This document shows, piece by piece, positions 36,118-44,994 of a stretch of 64,000 nucleotides of DNA (positions within the stretch are counted from its first letter, which is position 1; each line of letters starts with the position of its first letter). The notes below the pieces were generated by a model. It did not search any database. It had not been told where the DNA came from and saw only the letters and a program-made list of their open reading frames with translations. This DNA comes from Thermoplasma sp. (GTDB lineage: Archaea > Thermoplasmatota > Thermoplasmata > Thermoplasmatales > Thermoplasmataceae). The stretch lies in NCBI RefSeq assembly GCF_008709555.1, contig NZ_VYIJ01000001.1, forward strand, positions 86,809-150,808, in the 5' to 3' direction. Both the position numbers and the translations under genes were made by a program.

Positions 36118-36480
36118 ATGAACATGGTTCTGAGCGAAGATGCTGAGAAACTGGCAAAATATCTGATGATTGCAGATATTCCAAGGAGCGTCGCGTATAC
36201 CCTTGTATACATGAGGGACAAGGACGAAGTAACCAGCGTTGAGATAGAGAGAGAAACCGGACTCAGACAGCCGGAAGTCTCTATCGCCATGCAATGGTTG
36301 CGCAGGAAAGGGTGGATCACTAAACGGAACATGAAAAAGGAAGGAAAGGGCAGGCCCATCCATGGATACAGGCTTTCCAAATCTTTCAATGAGATCCTTG
36401 AGGAGATCATACAGGACCTGAGCAAGAAGATCAACGAAATAAACTACAATATTGAGCAATTGAAGAATTACAGGAGATAA
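36118..36480 (+). CDS. Winged-helix transcriptional regulator (TrmB/ArsR-like)
   Basis: The 120-residue protein has a winged helix at about 15-85: RSVAYTLVYMRDKDEVTSVEI, ETGLRQPEVSIAMQWLRRKG as the recognition region and a wing with KKEGKGRPIHGY. A coiled C-terminus (IIQDLSKKINEINYNIEQL) probably dimerises it. It is likely a repressor or activator. The upstream TATTTATAGAAATATAATAT (36089-36108) is its promoter. The neighbouring GT-C gene 124 bases downstream is a possible target. Confidence 0.85.
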   Translation: MNMVLSEDAEKLAKYLMIADIPRSVAYTLVYMRDKDEVTSVEIERETGLRQPEVSIAMQWLRRKGWITKRNMKKEGKGRPIHGYRLSKSFNEILEEIIQDLSKKINEINYNIEQLKNYRR

Positions 36481-36604
36481 TCTTCAGATCACTATTTTTA
36501 TTTCATATGTATTTTTATATTAGCATGGTCGTATTCTTCTTCGACGCATGAAATTCCAATTTTACTGAGAAAATTAATTAATATAGAATGCGATCCTCAT
36601 TTTA

Positions 36605-38602
36605 ATGAACCGAAGGATAGTCTCAGCTCTTGGTGTTATCGCTATTGCAGCGCTTATCATAAGGCTGATACCATCCTTGACCAGCTATGGCTGGGGCAAT
36701 GACTTCGGCATATATTATTACATAACGCAGGACTATGTTAAATCAAGATTGCTGGTCATAGATGTACCTTCGCAGTGGGGTACATCAGGTTACGGTTCAT
36801 TTCCTGTAATGTACTGGGTAATTTCCCTGATCTACTTTGTCACAGGAATAAAGTGGAATATACTGCTCAAGTTTGTTCCACAGTTCTTCGGCGCGATGAC
36901 GGTGATCCTCATATTCTTCATAACGAGGGAGATAACCAGAGACGACAGGATGGCTCTTGTGGCCGCGGCGTTCCTCTCTGTAAATCCGGTTCAGGCCTAC
37001 CAGACCTCAATATCATCTATACTTGTTTTCGGTCACTTCTTTGGGCTTCTGACCATCCTTTCTCTGTTTGTGTCGTTCAGAAAGAGGTATTTTATAATAC
37101 CTACATCGATATTTTCAGTGTTTCTGGTGATGTCTCACCAGCTTTCAACATTCATGTATCTGCTTGAGATCATAGGAATCCTCGCTTACTACAAGATATC
37201 TAAAGGTTATGTCGAAGAAAGATACAGGCACTTCCTATTCGGTTTTTCCGCATTCATGTTTGTATATTGGCTCGTAAACGTTCCAAACACGAAAGGATTT
37301 ATAACAGGCGGTGCTGACGGCCTCCCATGGTATGCGGTTATTGCCATTTATTTTGCCGTCATATACATGTTCTTCAACCTGCCTGGAAAATACATGACCG
37401 TTATCAGGAACCTGATCTTGAAACTGAAGCCCATGGATAAGAAGATAACTGCTCCGATCACCGTTGCTCTTTCATTTCTAGTGCCAAGCGTCGCGGTATT
37501 GATCTATCAAAAATACATAGTGAACCTGAGCGGTTATTCGTTCTTCGTGTTCATACCGGTTCTGCTTTCGGTCAGCATAGCTGCCTATGGATATATCGTG
37601 GTCTGGAAGAAGTATAGGATCCTGCTGGGGATGCTATCACTCCTCCTTATTGTGGCAATATACGCTGCCATGACCATGAGCGGTGTACTGCTGCCAGGAA
37701 GATTCTTTGAGTATATATTCGAGATACTCTCTATTTATGATGGCATCGCCATAGTCAGCTATCTAGACTCCAAGAAGCCCAAGGAAATAAAGATAGAATA
37801 CAAGATCAAATCAACGAAGCCATCCCCTGTGGTGGTGGGCCCATCGTTCGGAATAAACGTTACGGCACCATCGATCTATTACTATCCATCAGGAACCGGA
37901 TACGAGAGCACGAAGTTCTACTATCAACGGAAGAGGTACAGTGCTTCGCAGATACTGATATCTGCAGTCATGATAGTGATCATAGTCGGATCCGCTGGAT
38001 CAGTTTATCCGCTCGGTCATGTCGTTGTGCCGTCTGGTACTCAGGCAATATCGTATCAAGATTACTATGCTATAGAATGGATAGACTCGCATGCAAACGC
38101 CAACTACAGCGTGCTTTCTGATCACAGGCTCGGGTTGCTCATCGAGGCCGACAACATAAGCGATCCGTTCGAATACGCATCATTCATATGGAATTCCACC
38201 GACTACCCAATAATAGTGCAGGAACTATCAGGGCATTTCACAAACCACACCACGAAGCCAATCGAATTCATCCTCATTGATAATTACATGTACACAGACG
38301 GTGTCTGGGGATACGAGGGTGCCGTCAATCCGGACAGGCCTCCCATCAAATTCACCAACGAGACATTTCTTAAATTCATGTACGAACCGTTCGTGCCTGT
38401 TTACTTCAACTATTCAGCTGATAAAAGCCAATGGGCACTTATAATAGAGGTGAACTGGACATATATAGACGATCACTATTCAATGAATGTTAGCGCTCCG
38501 CCGATCGTGCATACGCCGGTATCCTCCAACGTGGTTTTCGTACTGAATACAATAAATCCACAGCTCATAGTATCTTACAGCAAATATGATCAGTCATCCT
38601 GA
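36605..38602 (+). CDS. GT-C-type multi-spanning membrane protein, putative glycosyltransferase
   Basis: The 665-residue protein has an N-terminal membrane helix (7-25) followed by a loop with WGNDFGIYYYITQDYV, where the acidic residue sits in the first extracellular loop as in GT-C (Dol-P-sugar) transferases. About a dozen helices reach to about 380, then a charged region at 385-440, one helix at 447-467, and an extracellular domain of about 200 residues rich in NxS/T (for example NYSVLS, NISD, NSTD, NHTTK). It resembles AglB/PMT-type enzymes in topology but lacks the WWDYG sequon-binding motif of AglB. Function is unassigned. Confidence 0.75.
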   Translation: MNRRIVSALGVIAIAALIIRLIPSLTSYGWGNDFGIYYYITQDYVKSRLLVIDVPSQWGTSGYGSFPVMYWVISLIYFVTGIKWNILLKFVPQFFGAMTVILIFFITREITRDDRMALVAAAFLSVNPVQAYQTSISSILVFGHFFGLLTILSLFVSFRKRYFIIPTSIFSVFLVMSHQLSTFMYLLEIIGILAYYKISKGYVEERYRHFLFGFSAFMFVYWLVNVPNTKGFITGGADGLPWYAVIAIYFAVIYMFFNLPGKYMTVIRNLILKLKPMDKKITAPITVALSFLVPSVAVLIYQKYIVNLSGYSFFVFIPVLLSVSIAAYGYIVVWKKYRILLGMLSLLLIVAIYAAMTMSGVLLPGRFFEYIFEILSIYDGIAIVSYLDSKKPKEIKIEYKIKSTKPSPVVVGPSFGINVTAPSIYYYPSGTGYESTKFYYQRKRYSASQILISAVMIVIIVGSAGSVYPLGHVVVPSGTQAISYQDYYAIEWIDSHANANYSVLSDHRLGLLIEADNISDPFEYASFIWNSTDYPIIVQELSGHFTNHTTKPIEFILIDNYMYTDGVWGYEGAVNPDRPPIKFTNETFLKFMYEPFVPVYFNYSADKSQWALIIEVNWTYIDDHYSMNVSAPPIVHTPVSSNVVFVLNTINPQLIVSYSKYDQSS

Positions 38603-38715
38603 TCTTCAGATTATGGGCATCGAATTCTGGTGAAGGACGATCTGAACATTATCTGATTTTTTCCCTCATGCCTCAATGTATATAGATGTCATAGAAAGTA
38701 TCTGTCTAGCATTCT

Positions 38716-38739
38716 GCAAAATAATATGTATTGTTTTGC
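38716..38739. promoter_or_regulatory. 24-base dyad over the P5C dehydrogenase promoter
   Basis: GCAAAA at the left end and TTTTGC at the right end frame a near-palindrome with AATA...TATT inside; 20 of 24 positions are symmetric. It covers the region where the TATA box for the ATG at 38751 must lie, a position typical of a repressor site. Confidence 0.5.
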
Positions 38740-38750
38740 AATAATATGCT

Positions 38751-40298
38751 ATGCCATTCGAAAATGAAAACACCTATATCAGGATGGTAGAGGCAGGAAA
38801 AGAGGACGAATTTCATAGGAAGTACGAGGAAGCACTCAAGCAGGTGGAAGTCTATTTCCACAAGGAATATCCGAATATCATAGCCGATGACGTCGTTGAG
38901 AGCAAGAAGATAAAAGACATAAGCCCGATCGATGGAAGTGAAATTGCAACATTCCAGCTGGCGTCTGATGAATCCGTCAAAAGGGCAGTAGACATGCTTC
39001 ATCGGTCTTACAAGGATTGGTACAATCTCGGCTACATGAAGCGGGCTCTCACATTCCTGAAGGCAGCAGACATGCTTAGCGATCAGAAATTCAAGTTTGC
39101 AGCCATACTCACATACGAGAATGGTAAGAACAGGTATGAAGCCATGGGGGACGTTGACGAAGCAATAGACTTCATGCGCTTCTATGCGATCAACCTGATA
39201 GAGAACCAGGGCTTCATCAAACTCACGGGTAAGGCTTACAAGAACGAGGAATCCATGAGTGTGATGAAGCCTTATGGTGTATTCGGTGTCATATCTCCGT
39301 TTAACTTCTTCTCCATAGGCGTAGGAATGAGCTCTGGGCCACTCGTTACTGGAAACGCGGTCATACTCAAGCCCAGCAGTGATATACCTCTGTCGCTGTA
39401 CCTCTGGGTCCGCCTAATGCATGAGGCCGGTGTTCCAAAGGAAGTGCTGGCTTACGTATCTGGATCGGGCAGCGTCGTCGGAAGGCATATCGTTGAGAAC
39501 AGAAATGTGGCCGGTATAGTTTTCACAGGATCAAGAGAGGTCGGGCTGGACATACAGAGGAAGTCCATAGACAACGGTCCTAAAGTCGTAATCACTGAGA
39601 TGGGTGGAAAGGACGCCATAATCGTATCAAACAAGGCCGATCTGAACAAGGCCGTGGAAGGTGTAGTGAGGGCAGCATTCGGCTTTGCAGGGCAGAAATG
39701 CAGCGCCTGCTCGCTGCTCTACGTTCACAAGGATATCTACGATGAGTTCATGAAGCGCCTGAAGGAGAGGACTGAGCAGATAAAGCCAGACGATCCTAGA
39801 AAGAAGGAAACTTTCCTCAACCCCGTCATAAACAAGGAGGCCTATGATAAATTCGTATCTTTGAAGGCTGAATACAATAAAGGCAAGATACTCACCGGTG
39901 GGCACGAGTTGAAGAGGCCGGGATTCTATGTCGAACCAACCATAGTCACAGATCTGCCTAGGGATGCTTACATAGCCAGAAATGAGATCTTTCTCCCAGT
40001 ACTCAGCGTGTTCAAGTGCAACAGCGTGAAGGAAGCCATAGATGATATAAACAGCATGGATTACGGCTTGACAGGCGGTATATTCACCGAGGATCCGAAT
40101 GAGATACAGTACTATTTCGACAACGTGGAGGTCGGTGTCCTGTACGCCAACAGAAAGAGCGGTGGATCTACGGGTGCCATGGTTGGATCGCAGCCATTCG
40201 TCGGCTGGAAGCTCAGCGGTGTCTCAGGAAAGGGCACAGGGTCATTCTATTACCTCATGCAGTTCCTGAGAGAGCAGGCACAGACCATAGCACACTAA
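38751..40298 (+). CDS. 1-Pyrroline-5-carboxylate dehydrogenase (aldehyde dehydrogenase family)
   Basis: The 515-residue ALDH oxidises glutamate semialdehyde/P5C to glutamate with NAD(P)+. Features are a long helical N-terminus typical of P5CDH, GVISPFNFFSI (substrate pocket), KPSSDIPLS (NAD-binding Lys), FTGSREVG, the general base Glu in TEMGGKDA and the catalytic cysteine in FGFAGQKCSACS. The final VSGKGTGS matches the family end. It serves proline or arginine breakdown. No proline dehydrogenase is next to it. The dyad at 38716-38739 suggests substrate-dependent control. Confidence 0.92.
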   Translation: MPFENENTYIRMVEAGKEDEFHRKYEEALKQVEVYFHKEYPNIIADDVVESKKIKDISPIDGSEIATFQLASDESVKRAVDMLHRSYKDWYNLGYMKRALTFLKAADMLSDQKFKFAAILTYENGKNRYEAMGDVDEAIDFMRFYAINLIENQGFIKLTGKAYKNEESMSVMKPYGVFGVISPFNFFSIGVGMSSGPLVTGNAVILKPSSDIPLSLYLWVRLMHEAGVPKEVLAYVSGSGSVVGRHIVENRNVAGIVFTGSREVGLDIQRKSIDNGPKVVITEMGGKDAIIVSNKADLNKAVEGVVRAAFGFAGQKCSACSLLYVHKDIYDEFMKRLKERTEQIKPDDPRKKETFLNPVINKEAYDKFVSLKAEYNKGKILTGGHELKRPGFYVEPTIVTDLPRDAYIARNEIFLPVLSVFKCNSVKEAIDDINSMDYGLTGGIFTEDPNEIQYYFDNVEVGVLYANRKSGGSTGAMVGSQPFVGWKLSGVSGKGTGSFYYLMQFLREQAQTIAH

Positions 40299-40341
40299 AA
40301 GCATGAAATAATTTTATTCTCTTTTTTACATACCCCTAGCG

Positions 40342-41871
40342 TTGTTAAGCAGGAAGTCGCCGATCATCGTCACTGCAAATATAATCAACGCCATTGCAGG
40401 GTATCTTGGCCTTTTCTTCATCACGAGGTACGTTGGCATAATCATATGGGGATTCGTCGCCTTCGGTATGGGGTTCACAGGCATTTTTTCTCTGGCGACA
40501 GAGCTTGGATTCAGCTCCGCTTACACCAAGAGCGTCTCAGAGGGCTATGACGTCCGGGATGCAACAAGCACATTCTTTGCGGTCAAGCTGATGCTGGCCG
40601 TTATATTTGTTATCATCACGCTCTCCGCGCTCACTGTATGGACTGATGTACTGCACAGGGGTTTTCAGAATCCAGTGGAATACTGGGTCATAATAGCGCT
40701 GATACCTTATTATTTCTCCGGTACTCTGCTTTCGATACCCAGATCCTATTATTCTTCCACATTTTCCCCATACAGGCAGGTTCTCCCATCAATAGTTGAG
40801 GCGCTTTCGAGAAACAGCCTCTTCATTGCCATAGGTGTGGTCTACTACACGCATATATGGAGGCTACCTGATGCAGACATCGCAATAGTCATAGGATCTG
40901 TTTATTCCCTCACATACACCGTATATTTCCTGTTCATGATGCATCTGGGTAAGCCATGGCATTTCCAGAAGCCAAGCATCTCTACGTTCAGATACTTCGC
41001 CGCCGTTGCAATACCGCTTGCCGCAACCACCGGAATTGCCACAATAAACGGAAATATCGATAAGGTCATCATACAGTTCTACTGGCATGCCGATGCAACC
41101 AGTGCTCTTTACACCTCACAGATACTAGGTACTGCGCTGATATCATTCTCCGGCGCGATAACAGGCTTCTTTTTGCCCATATTGGCGAGGAGGCACAAGA
41201 AGATCGACATGACGTATGATTCTTATGACCTTGAAAAATACGTATCTCTGTTCATTCTTCCATTTGTCATAATACTGGCAATGTTCTCCATCTACTTCCT
41301 CAACATATTCAGCGCAGGATACAGGAAGTACTCCGACATACTGGTCTTTGTCGCTCTTGGAAACTATATTTCGATAATAACGTCGCCTTTTACCTCAGCT
41401 GTCATAGCTTCTGGCAAGACCTGGAACATAGCCAAGATAACCACGCCGTCCATAATAGCAAACATCGCTCTTAACTTCCTTTTTGTCCCCCGATCCGTTT
41501 TCGGATTCACTGGTTTATCAATGGGCCCAGCAGGCACAGTATTTGCATCATTTCTTACGGCGTCTGCGGATTACGTGATATACCGCTACCTGTACTATCG
41601 TGTTGAGGGCTGGAACGACGTGACAATACTCAGGCAGTTGATACCGGCTTTAGCTGAAATAGCGGTTGGATACGTCATAATAAGGATGATAAAACCGTAT
41701 CCATTCATCGAGCTCTTGGGATCATCTCTACTGCTTCTTCTTGTTTTCTTCCTTGTTGCCATTGCCATCGGAGAGATAACTGGTTCAGAGATACTGGAGT
41801 TCCTCAAAAACCTGAATCCTGTAAATATACCAAGAAACATAAGAGAGGAGAGGCAGACCGATAAGAAATGA
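40342..41871 (+). CDS. Polysaccharide/lipid-linked sugar flippase (MOP superfamily, Wzx-like)
   Basis: The 509-residue membrane protein has about fourteen helices. It starts SPIIVTANIINAIAGYLGLF and has ELGFSSAYTKSVSEG after helix 2, the pattern of Wzx/RfbX exporters, which flip lipid-linked oligosaccharides for glycoprotein or lipoglycan assembly. It starts with TTG at 40342: no better codon exists and AATAATTTTATTC at 40308-40320 is about 26 bases upstream. It lies two genes after the GT-C protein, so both may serve surface glycosylation. Confidence 0.85.
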   Translation: MLSRKSPIIVTANIINAIAGYLGLFFITRYVGIIIWGFVAFGMGFTGIFSLATELGFSSAYTKSVSEGYDVRDATSTFFAVKLMLAVIFVIITLSALTVWTDVLHRGFQNPVEYWVIIALIPYYFSGTLLSIPRSYYSSTFSPYRQVLPSIVEALSRNSLFIAIGVVYYTHIWRLPDADIAIVIGSVYSLTYTVYFLFMMHLGKPWHFQKPSISTFRYFAAVAIPLAATTGIATINGNIDKVIIQFYWHADATSALYTSQILGTALISFSGAITGFFLPILARRHKKIDMTYDSYDLEKYVSLFILPFVIILAMFSIYFLNIFSAGYRKYSDILVFVALGNYISIITSPFTSAVIASGKTWNIAKITTPSIIANIALNFLFVPRSVFGFTGLSMGPAGTVFASFLTASADYVIYRYLYYRVEGWNDVTILRQLIPALAEIAVGYVIIRMIKPYPFIELLGSSLLLLLVFFLVAIAIGEITGSEILEFLKNLNPVNIPRNIREERQTDKK

Positions 41872-41898
41872 GAAATATAGGAGAATCGATCAAACTTC

Positions 41899-42528
41899 CT
41901 ATTTCTTCTCCTGTTTGTCCCTCTCTATGATCTCGCCTATGGCCACATCGTTCTTTACCTTTTTTATGCGTATCTTTACGGTCTCTCCCTTCTTGGCACC
42001 GGGGACGAATATGGTGTACCCCTTATAGGTTGTCCTGCCCTCACCGGAACTGCCAACCTCGGTTATTTCTACCACGTATTCCTTTCCCTCTTCCACGGTC
42101 TCATCATCCTTGACCTCCCTCACCGAGTGTATGGGATGCTGCGCACCGCATGCCTTGCATACGAGGAGAGAGATCCTTCCTGACTTCTGTATTTCGGTAT
42201 CCAGCGACCCGCACTCGTAGCATCTGACATACGTGTTTATGTATTCGTTCATCTTGTCTAGGAGTTCTTCGAGCGTCAGTTTACGATTTATTATCAGTCT
42301 CCTCCCGTTCTGAACAATGTTTGTACCGAATTCTCTTGTGAGGAACTTTATGATGTGTTCCGGGTCCCTGTTTATGATATCCACTATGTCCTGAAAATTC
42401 CTGATTATCGTGGCCTTGCCTTCCCGGATTATCTCCGGATCTGGTATCTTCAGCCTGTCAATGTTCTTCGTTGAACTTGATAATACACCCTTTGCCTTTT
42501 CAAGGAGTTTTTCATAATCATCGGTCAT
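41899..42528 (-). CDS. eif2b: Translation initiation factor aIF2-beta fused to a TRAM domain
   Basis: The 209-residue protein's first 140 residues are aIF2-beta: a helix near 4-16, KFLTREFGTNIVQNGRRLII and a zinc ribbon with C103-x2-C106 and C124-x2-C127, ending GAQHPIHSV. Residues 148-205 (EEGKEYVVEITEVGSSGEG, then GYTIFVPGAKKGETVKI, then ATGEI-like AIGEI) form a TRAM RNA-binding domain. aIF2-beta is usually about 135-145 residues and without TRAM. The subunit works with alpha and gamma to deliver initiator tRNA. The extra TRAM may tighten binding to tRNA or rRNA. Confidence 0.93.
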   Translation of the reverse strand: MTDDYEKLLEKAKGVLSSSTKNIDRLKIPDPEIIREGKATIIRNFQDIVDIINRDPEHIIKFLTREFGTNIVQNGRRLIINRKLTLEELLDKMNEYINTYVRCYECGSLDTEIQKSGRISLLVCKACGAQHPIHSVREVKDDETVEEGKEYVVEITEVGSSGEGRTTYKGYTIFVPGAKKGETVKIRIKKVKNDVAIGEIIERDKQEKK

Positions 42529-42706
42529 GTATGACGTATGCTAACGTTCAATATTAATTTGAAGATTACTGCAGGATGCCTCCTCAGATCGTGTGCATTT
42601 ATATGCAATAATTAAATACTAATAATACATGATAAATGTACAAATGTCAGTACATGGTAGAAAAATTAATATAGTATCTGCATTATAGTTTTATGAGGAG
42701 TTGAAA

Positions 42707-43117
42707 TTGCTCAACAAAGATGTCAAGCTCACACTGCGTATATCTGAGGAAGACATCAATGAAATAGATAACTTCTTGAATTCTTATCCTGAATTCGGCA
42801 GCAGATCCGAATTTATCAGGCATGCCGTGATGTCGTACATATCAAGCAGGAGGGTTTCCGTTGTCAGGGATCAATCTCAGAGCAGTTCTGATCTCGATCT
42901 GGATGAAAATACTGTCAATATTATAAAGACTGTCATAGAGAAAGGCTTCTTCAAGTCGGAGAGGGATCTCATAAGCGCCATAGTCAGGGAGTATGTGGAC
43001 GTGTTTCTGCTGGACTTCGTTAAGAGAAAATCGAAGAACATGAAAGATCTCATGGGCGAACTCTCCTCGTTTGAAGGAATCAAGCACAGTAATCTGGAGA
43101 AGAAGAATGGAAGGTGA
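42707..43117 (+). CDS. Double ribbon-helix-helix protein paired with an FtsZ-like gene (CdrS-like context)
   Basis: The product is about 136 residues. The first RHH is VKLTLRISEEDINEIDNFLN with SRSEFIRHAVMSYISS. A second RHH-like unit follows a polar linker: DLDENTVNIIKTVIEKG with SERDLISAIVREYVDV. TTG at 42707 is preceded by GAGGAG at 42695-42700 with a 6-base gap; TTG at 42701 would overlap that site. The next gene starts at a GTG inside this stop codon. In haloarchaea the RHH regulator CdrS sits directly before ftsZ2, so gene order here recalls that pair. Confidence 0.82.
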   Translation: MLNKDVKLTLRISEEDINEIDNFLNSYPEFGSRSEFIRHAVMSYISSRRVSVVRDQSQSSSDLDLDENTVNIIKTVIEKGFFKSERDLISAIVREYVDVFLLDFVKRKSKNMKDLMGELSSFEGIKHSNLEKKNGR

Positions 43118-43860
43118 TCGATATACAAAAGCGTTTCGAGGTTTTCGAAAGGAGCATGGATTCCCGTGCGAGCCTGGCTGAACTCTACTACCGGCAGAAA
43201 GCGAACGTTGCCGTAGTCTCGATAGGCAATGCCGGCTTCAGGGTTGTTAAGAAGATGAGGCCCATAGAGGTGAAGAACGTTGATACCTACGCGATAATAC
43301 AGGATAGCAATCAGCAGAGTCATGCCTATGACGGTATGGTATCGGACGATCGCGGAGAAATTAAAATTTCGCTTTACACGCTGAATTCAGAGAAAAATCC
43401 GTTCCTCAGATATACGTCGGGTCCAATTAAGATATTGAACGGCGTTAACAACCGCAAAGAGGATGAGGATATGTTCATGAGGATCGCCGATAGTGCAGTA
43501 GCTTTCGTTATAGTCAGCGGATTTGGTGGTAATTTCTCGCAGGCTGTACATCTGCATCTCCTTGGTTGTCTCAACGCCATGGGGAAGGAAACGCTGAACG
43601 CGATCATCATACCAGGCAGATATGAGGAAAAACGCAGGCAGAAGGCGATATCTGGCATAAAGAAGCTTGAAAAGATGAATGTACCATACGTAACATTTGA
43701 CAATGAGGATCTAAAGGAGTCCATAGATACGGCGGTGATAACTGAGAGAATAGATGCAGTCAATCTCAGGATAGCGGATAGCCTTGACGAATACATATCA
43801 TCTATTTCATCCTCTATAGACCGGCTGAAATACAATCTCATTGAGGATATAAGGCGTTGA
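43114..43860 (+). CDS. Divergent, truncated tubulin/FtsZ-like protein
   Basis: The 248-residue protein follows the FtsZ N-terminal domain: NVAVVSIGNAGFRVVKKM at about 31-48 (FtsZ IKVVGVGGAGGNAV), VDTYAIIQDSNQQ at 56-68 (FtsZ VEFIAVNTDAQ), AVAFVIVSGFGGNFSQAV at 128-145 (FtsZ DMVFVTAGMGGGTGTGAA) and IIPGRYEEKRRQKAISGI at 165-182 (PFxFEGKRR). The helix at 205-237 matches H7. The signature GGGTGTG is degenerate and the protein ends before T7 and the C-terminal domain, so classic GTP hydrolysis between subunits is not possible. The GTG start overlaps the RHH stop (GTGA). Confidence 0.72.
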   Translation: MIDIQKRFEVFERSMDSRASLAELYYRQKANVAVVSIGNAGFRVVKKMRPIEVKNVDTYAIIQDSNQQSHAYDGMVSDDRGEIKISLYTLNSEKNPFLRYTSGPIKILNGVNNRKEDEDMFMRIADSAVAFVIVSGFGGNFSQAVHLHLLGCLNAMGKETLNAIIIPGRYEEKRRQKAISGIKKLEKMNVPYVTFDNEDLKESIDTAVITERIDAVNLRIADSLDEYISSISSSIDRLKYNLIEDIRR

Positions 43861-44053
43861 TGATCCGGTGCCTTTGGATATAATGATCAATTTTTTTAAA
43901 AGTACGATAAATCCGAAATTGTATCGCTCGGCAATCTCAGTATCGAAACGTGAGTATCTGATTACAAAGATATGACCAGGAAAGTTCAGAACGTCAGCGA
44001 GGAGGTGAACTGCGAGAAGTATATAAATAGAGATGGTAGAATGTTTTTGAAAG

Positions 44054-44413
44054 ATGGAAAAAGTCAACAAGGAGAAGGAATACCACCATGAAAGTCATAT
44101 AGTGTACAGTTGTCAGTACCATGTGATATTTTGCCCGAAATATAGGAGAAGTGTGCTTGATCCACCAATTGATGGCAGGTGGAAACAACCCATCATTGAA
44201 GGGTAGGATGATTATGGGTATAAGGTACTTGAAATGGAGGTGATGTCAGACCACGTCCATCTCCTTTTAGATGCTAACACGAAGATGTGTGTGTACTATG
44301 TTGTGAATATAATTAATGAAAAATAGGGGTTTGGTGGAAGCTTTAGGTCTCAACACTTCAAAGAGGAGTAGATCACAATAGCGCGATATTCAGAAATGGA
44401 ATATATGACCTGA
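44054..44413 (+). pseudogene. IS200/IS605 TnpA transposase remnant
   Basis: Reading from ATG 44054 gives KEYHHESHIVYSCQYHVIFC, then PKYRR, then a stop, then in the same frame GYKVLEMEVMSDHVHLLL with the HxH of HUH single-strand transposases. Two further stops interrupt, and the segment with the catalytic tyrosine is missing. About 120 codons of frame survive with three in-frame stops. AGTATATAAATAG at 44017-44029 is still a usable promoter. No tnpB follows. The gap 43861-44430 holds this remnant, T tracts after the FtsZ-like gene and no other gene. Confidence 0.85.
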
Positions 44414-44430
44414 AATAAGGAAGAAGGTTT

Positions 44431-44862
44431 TCACTTGACCTCTGAGAACACGGTTATTGTCTGTGCTCTCTCCACGCCAGGCATCTCCCTGAGTTTGTCA
44501 AGGACAAAGTTCCCAACGGCCTCGGTGGATGACTCTCTTACCTTTATGAGGATATCCCATTCACCGGCTATTATATAGACATTTTCCACGTCCTTGAAGT
44601 TCGCTATCTTTGCTGCAAGCTCGCGCTGCGACAGTCCATCCTTTGGCGTGTACGCGACCAGTATGAAGGCAACAACAGGGACACCCAGTGCCTTATAGTC
44701 TGGAACTATGGTGAACTTTTTTATGATTCCGGACTTTATCATGTTCTGCATTCTTTCATATATTGTTACACGTGGTATATCCAGAACGCGCGACATATCT
44801 GAGATCTTGTCCCTCGCGTTATCCATGAGGTAATTCAGTATCTGTATGTCTTTTTCGTCCAT
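44431..44862 (-). CDS. Lrp/AsnC-family transcriptional regulator
   Basis: The 143-residue protein has an N-terminal helix-turn-helix (MDEKDIQILNYLMDNARDK, SRVLDIPRVTIYERMQNM) and a RAM ligand domain (ELAAKIANFKDVENVYIIAG with GEWDILIKV). It probably binds an amino acid and forms dimers or octamers. It is divergently placed from the asparagine synthetase gene, with two dyads in the 132-base gap, so asparagine or aspartate control is a strong possibility. Confidence 0.93.
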   Translation of the reverse strand: MDEKDIQILNYLMDNARDKISDMSRVLDIPRVTIYERMQNMIKSGIIKKFTIVPDYKALGVPVVAFILVAYTPKDGLSQRELAAKIANFKDVENVYIIAGEWDILIKVRESSTEAVGNFVLDKLREMPGVERAQTITVFSEVK

Positions 44863-44921
44863 GGTACAATGATAATAAATGATTATTTAAATTTAGTCAT
44901 AATGTCTATATTAAGAAATTG

Positions 44922-44961
44922 ATGTTGACGAACATGAACAAAACGTTGATTAAAAATTAAC
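44922..44961. promoter_or_regulatory. Two dyads in the Lrp/asparagine-synthetase gap
   Basis: ATGTTGACGAACAT (44922-44935; 5-base arms) and GTTGATTAAAAATTAAC (44945-44961; one mismatch) are spaced by about one and a half helical turns, just upstream of the TATA-like CATAAATC near 44969-44976. This is the usual place for an Lrp-type activator or repressor. Confidence 0.5.
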
Positions 44962-44994
44962 AAAATTCATAAATCTTATCCTGATAGGTTCTGT

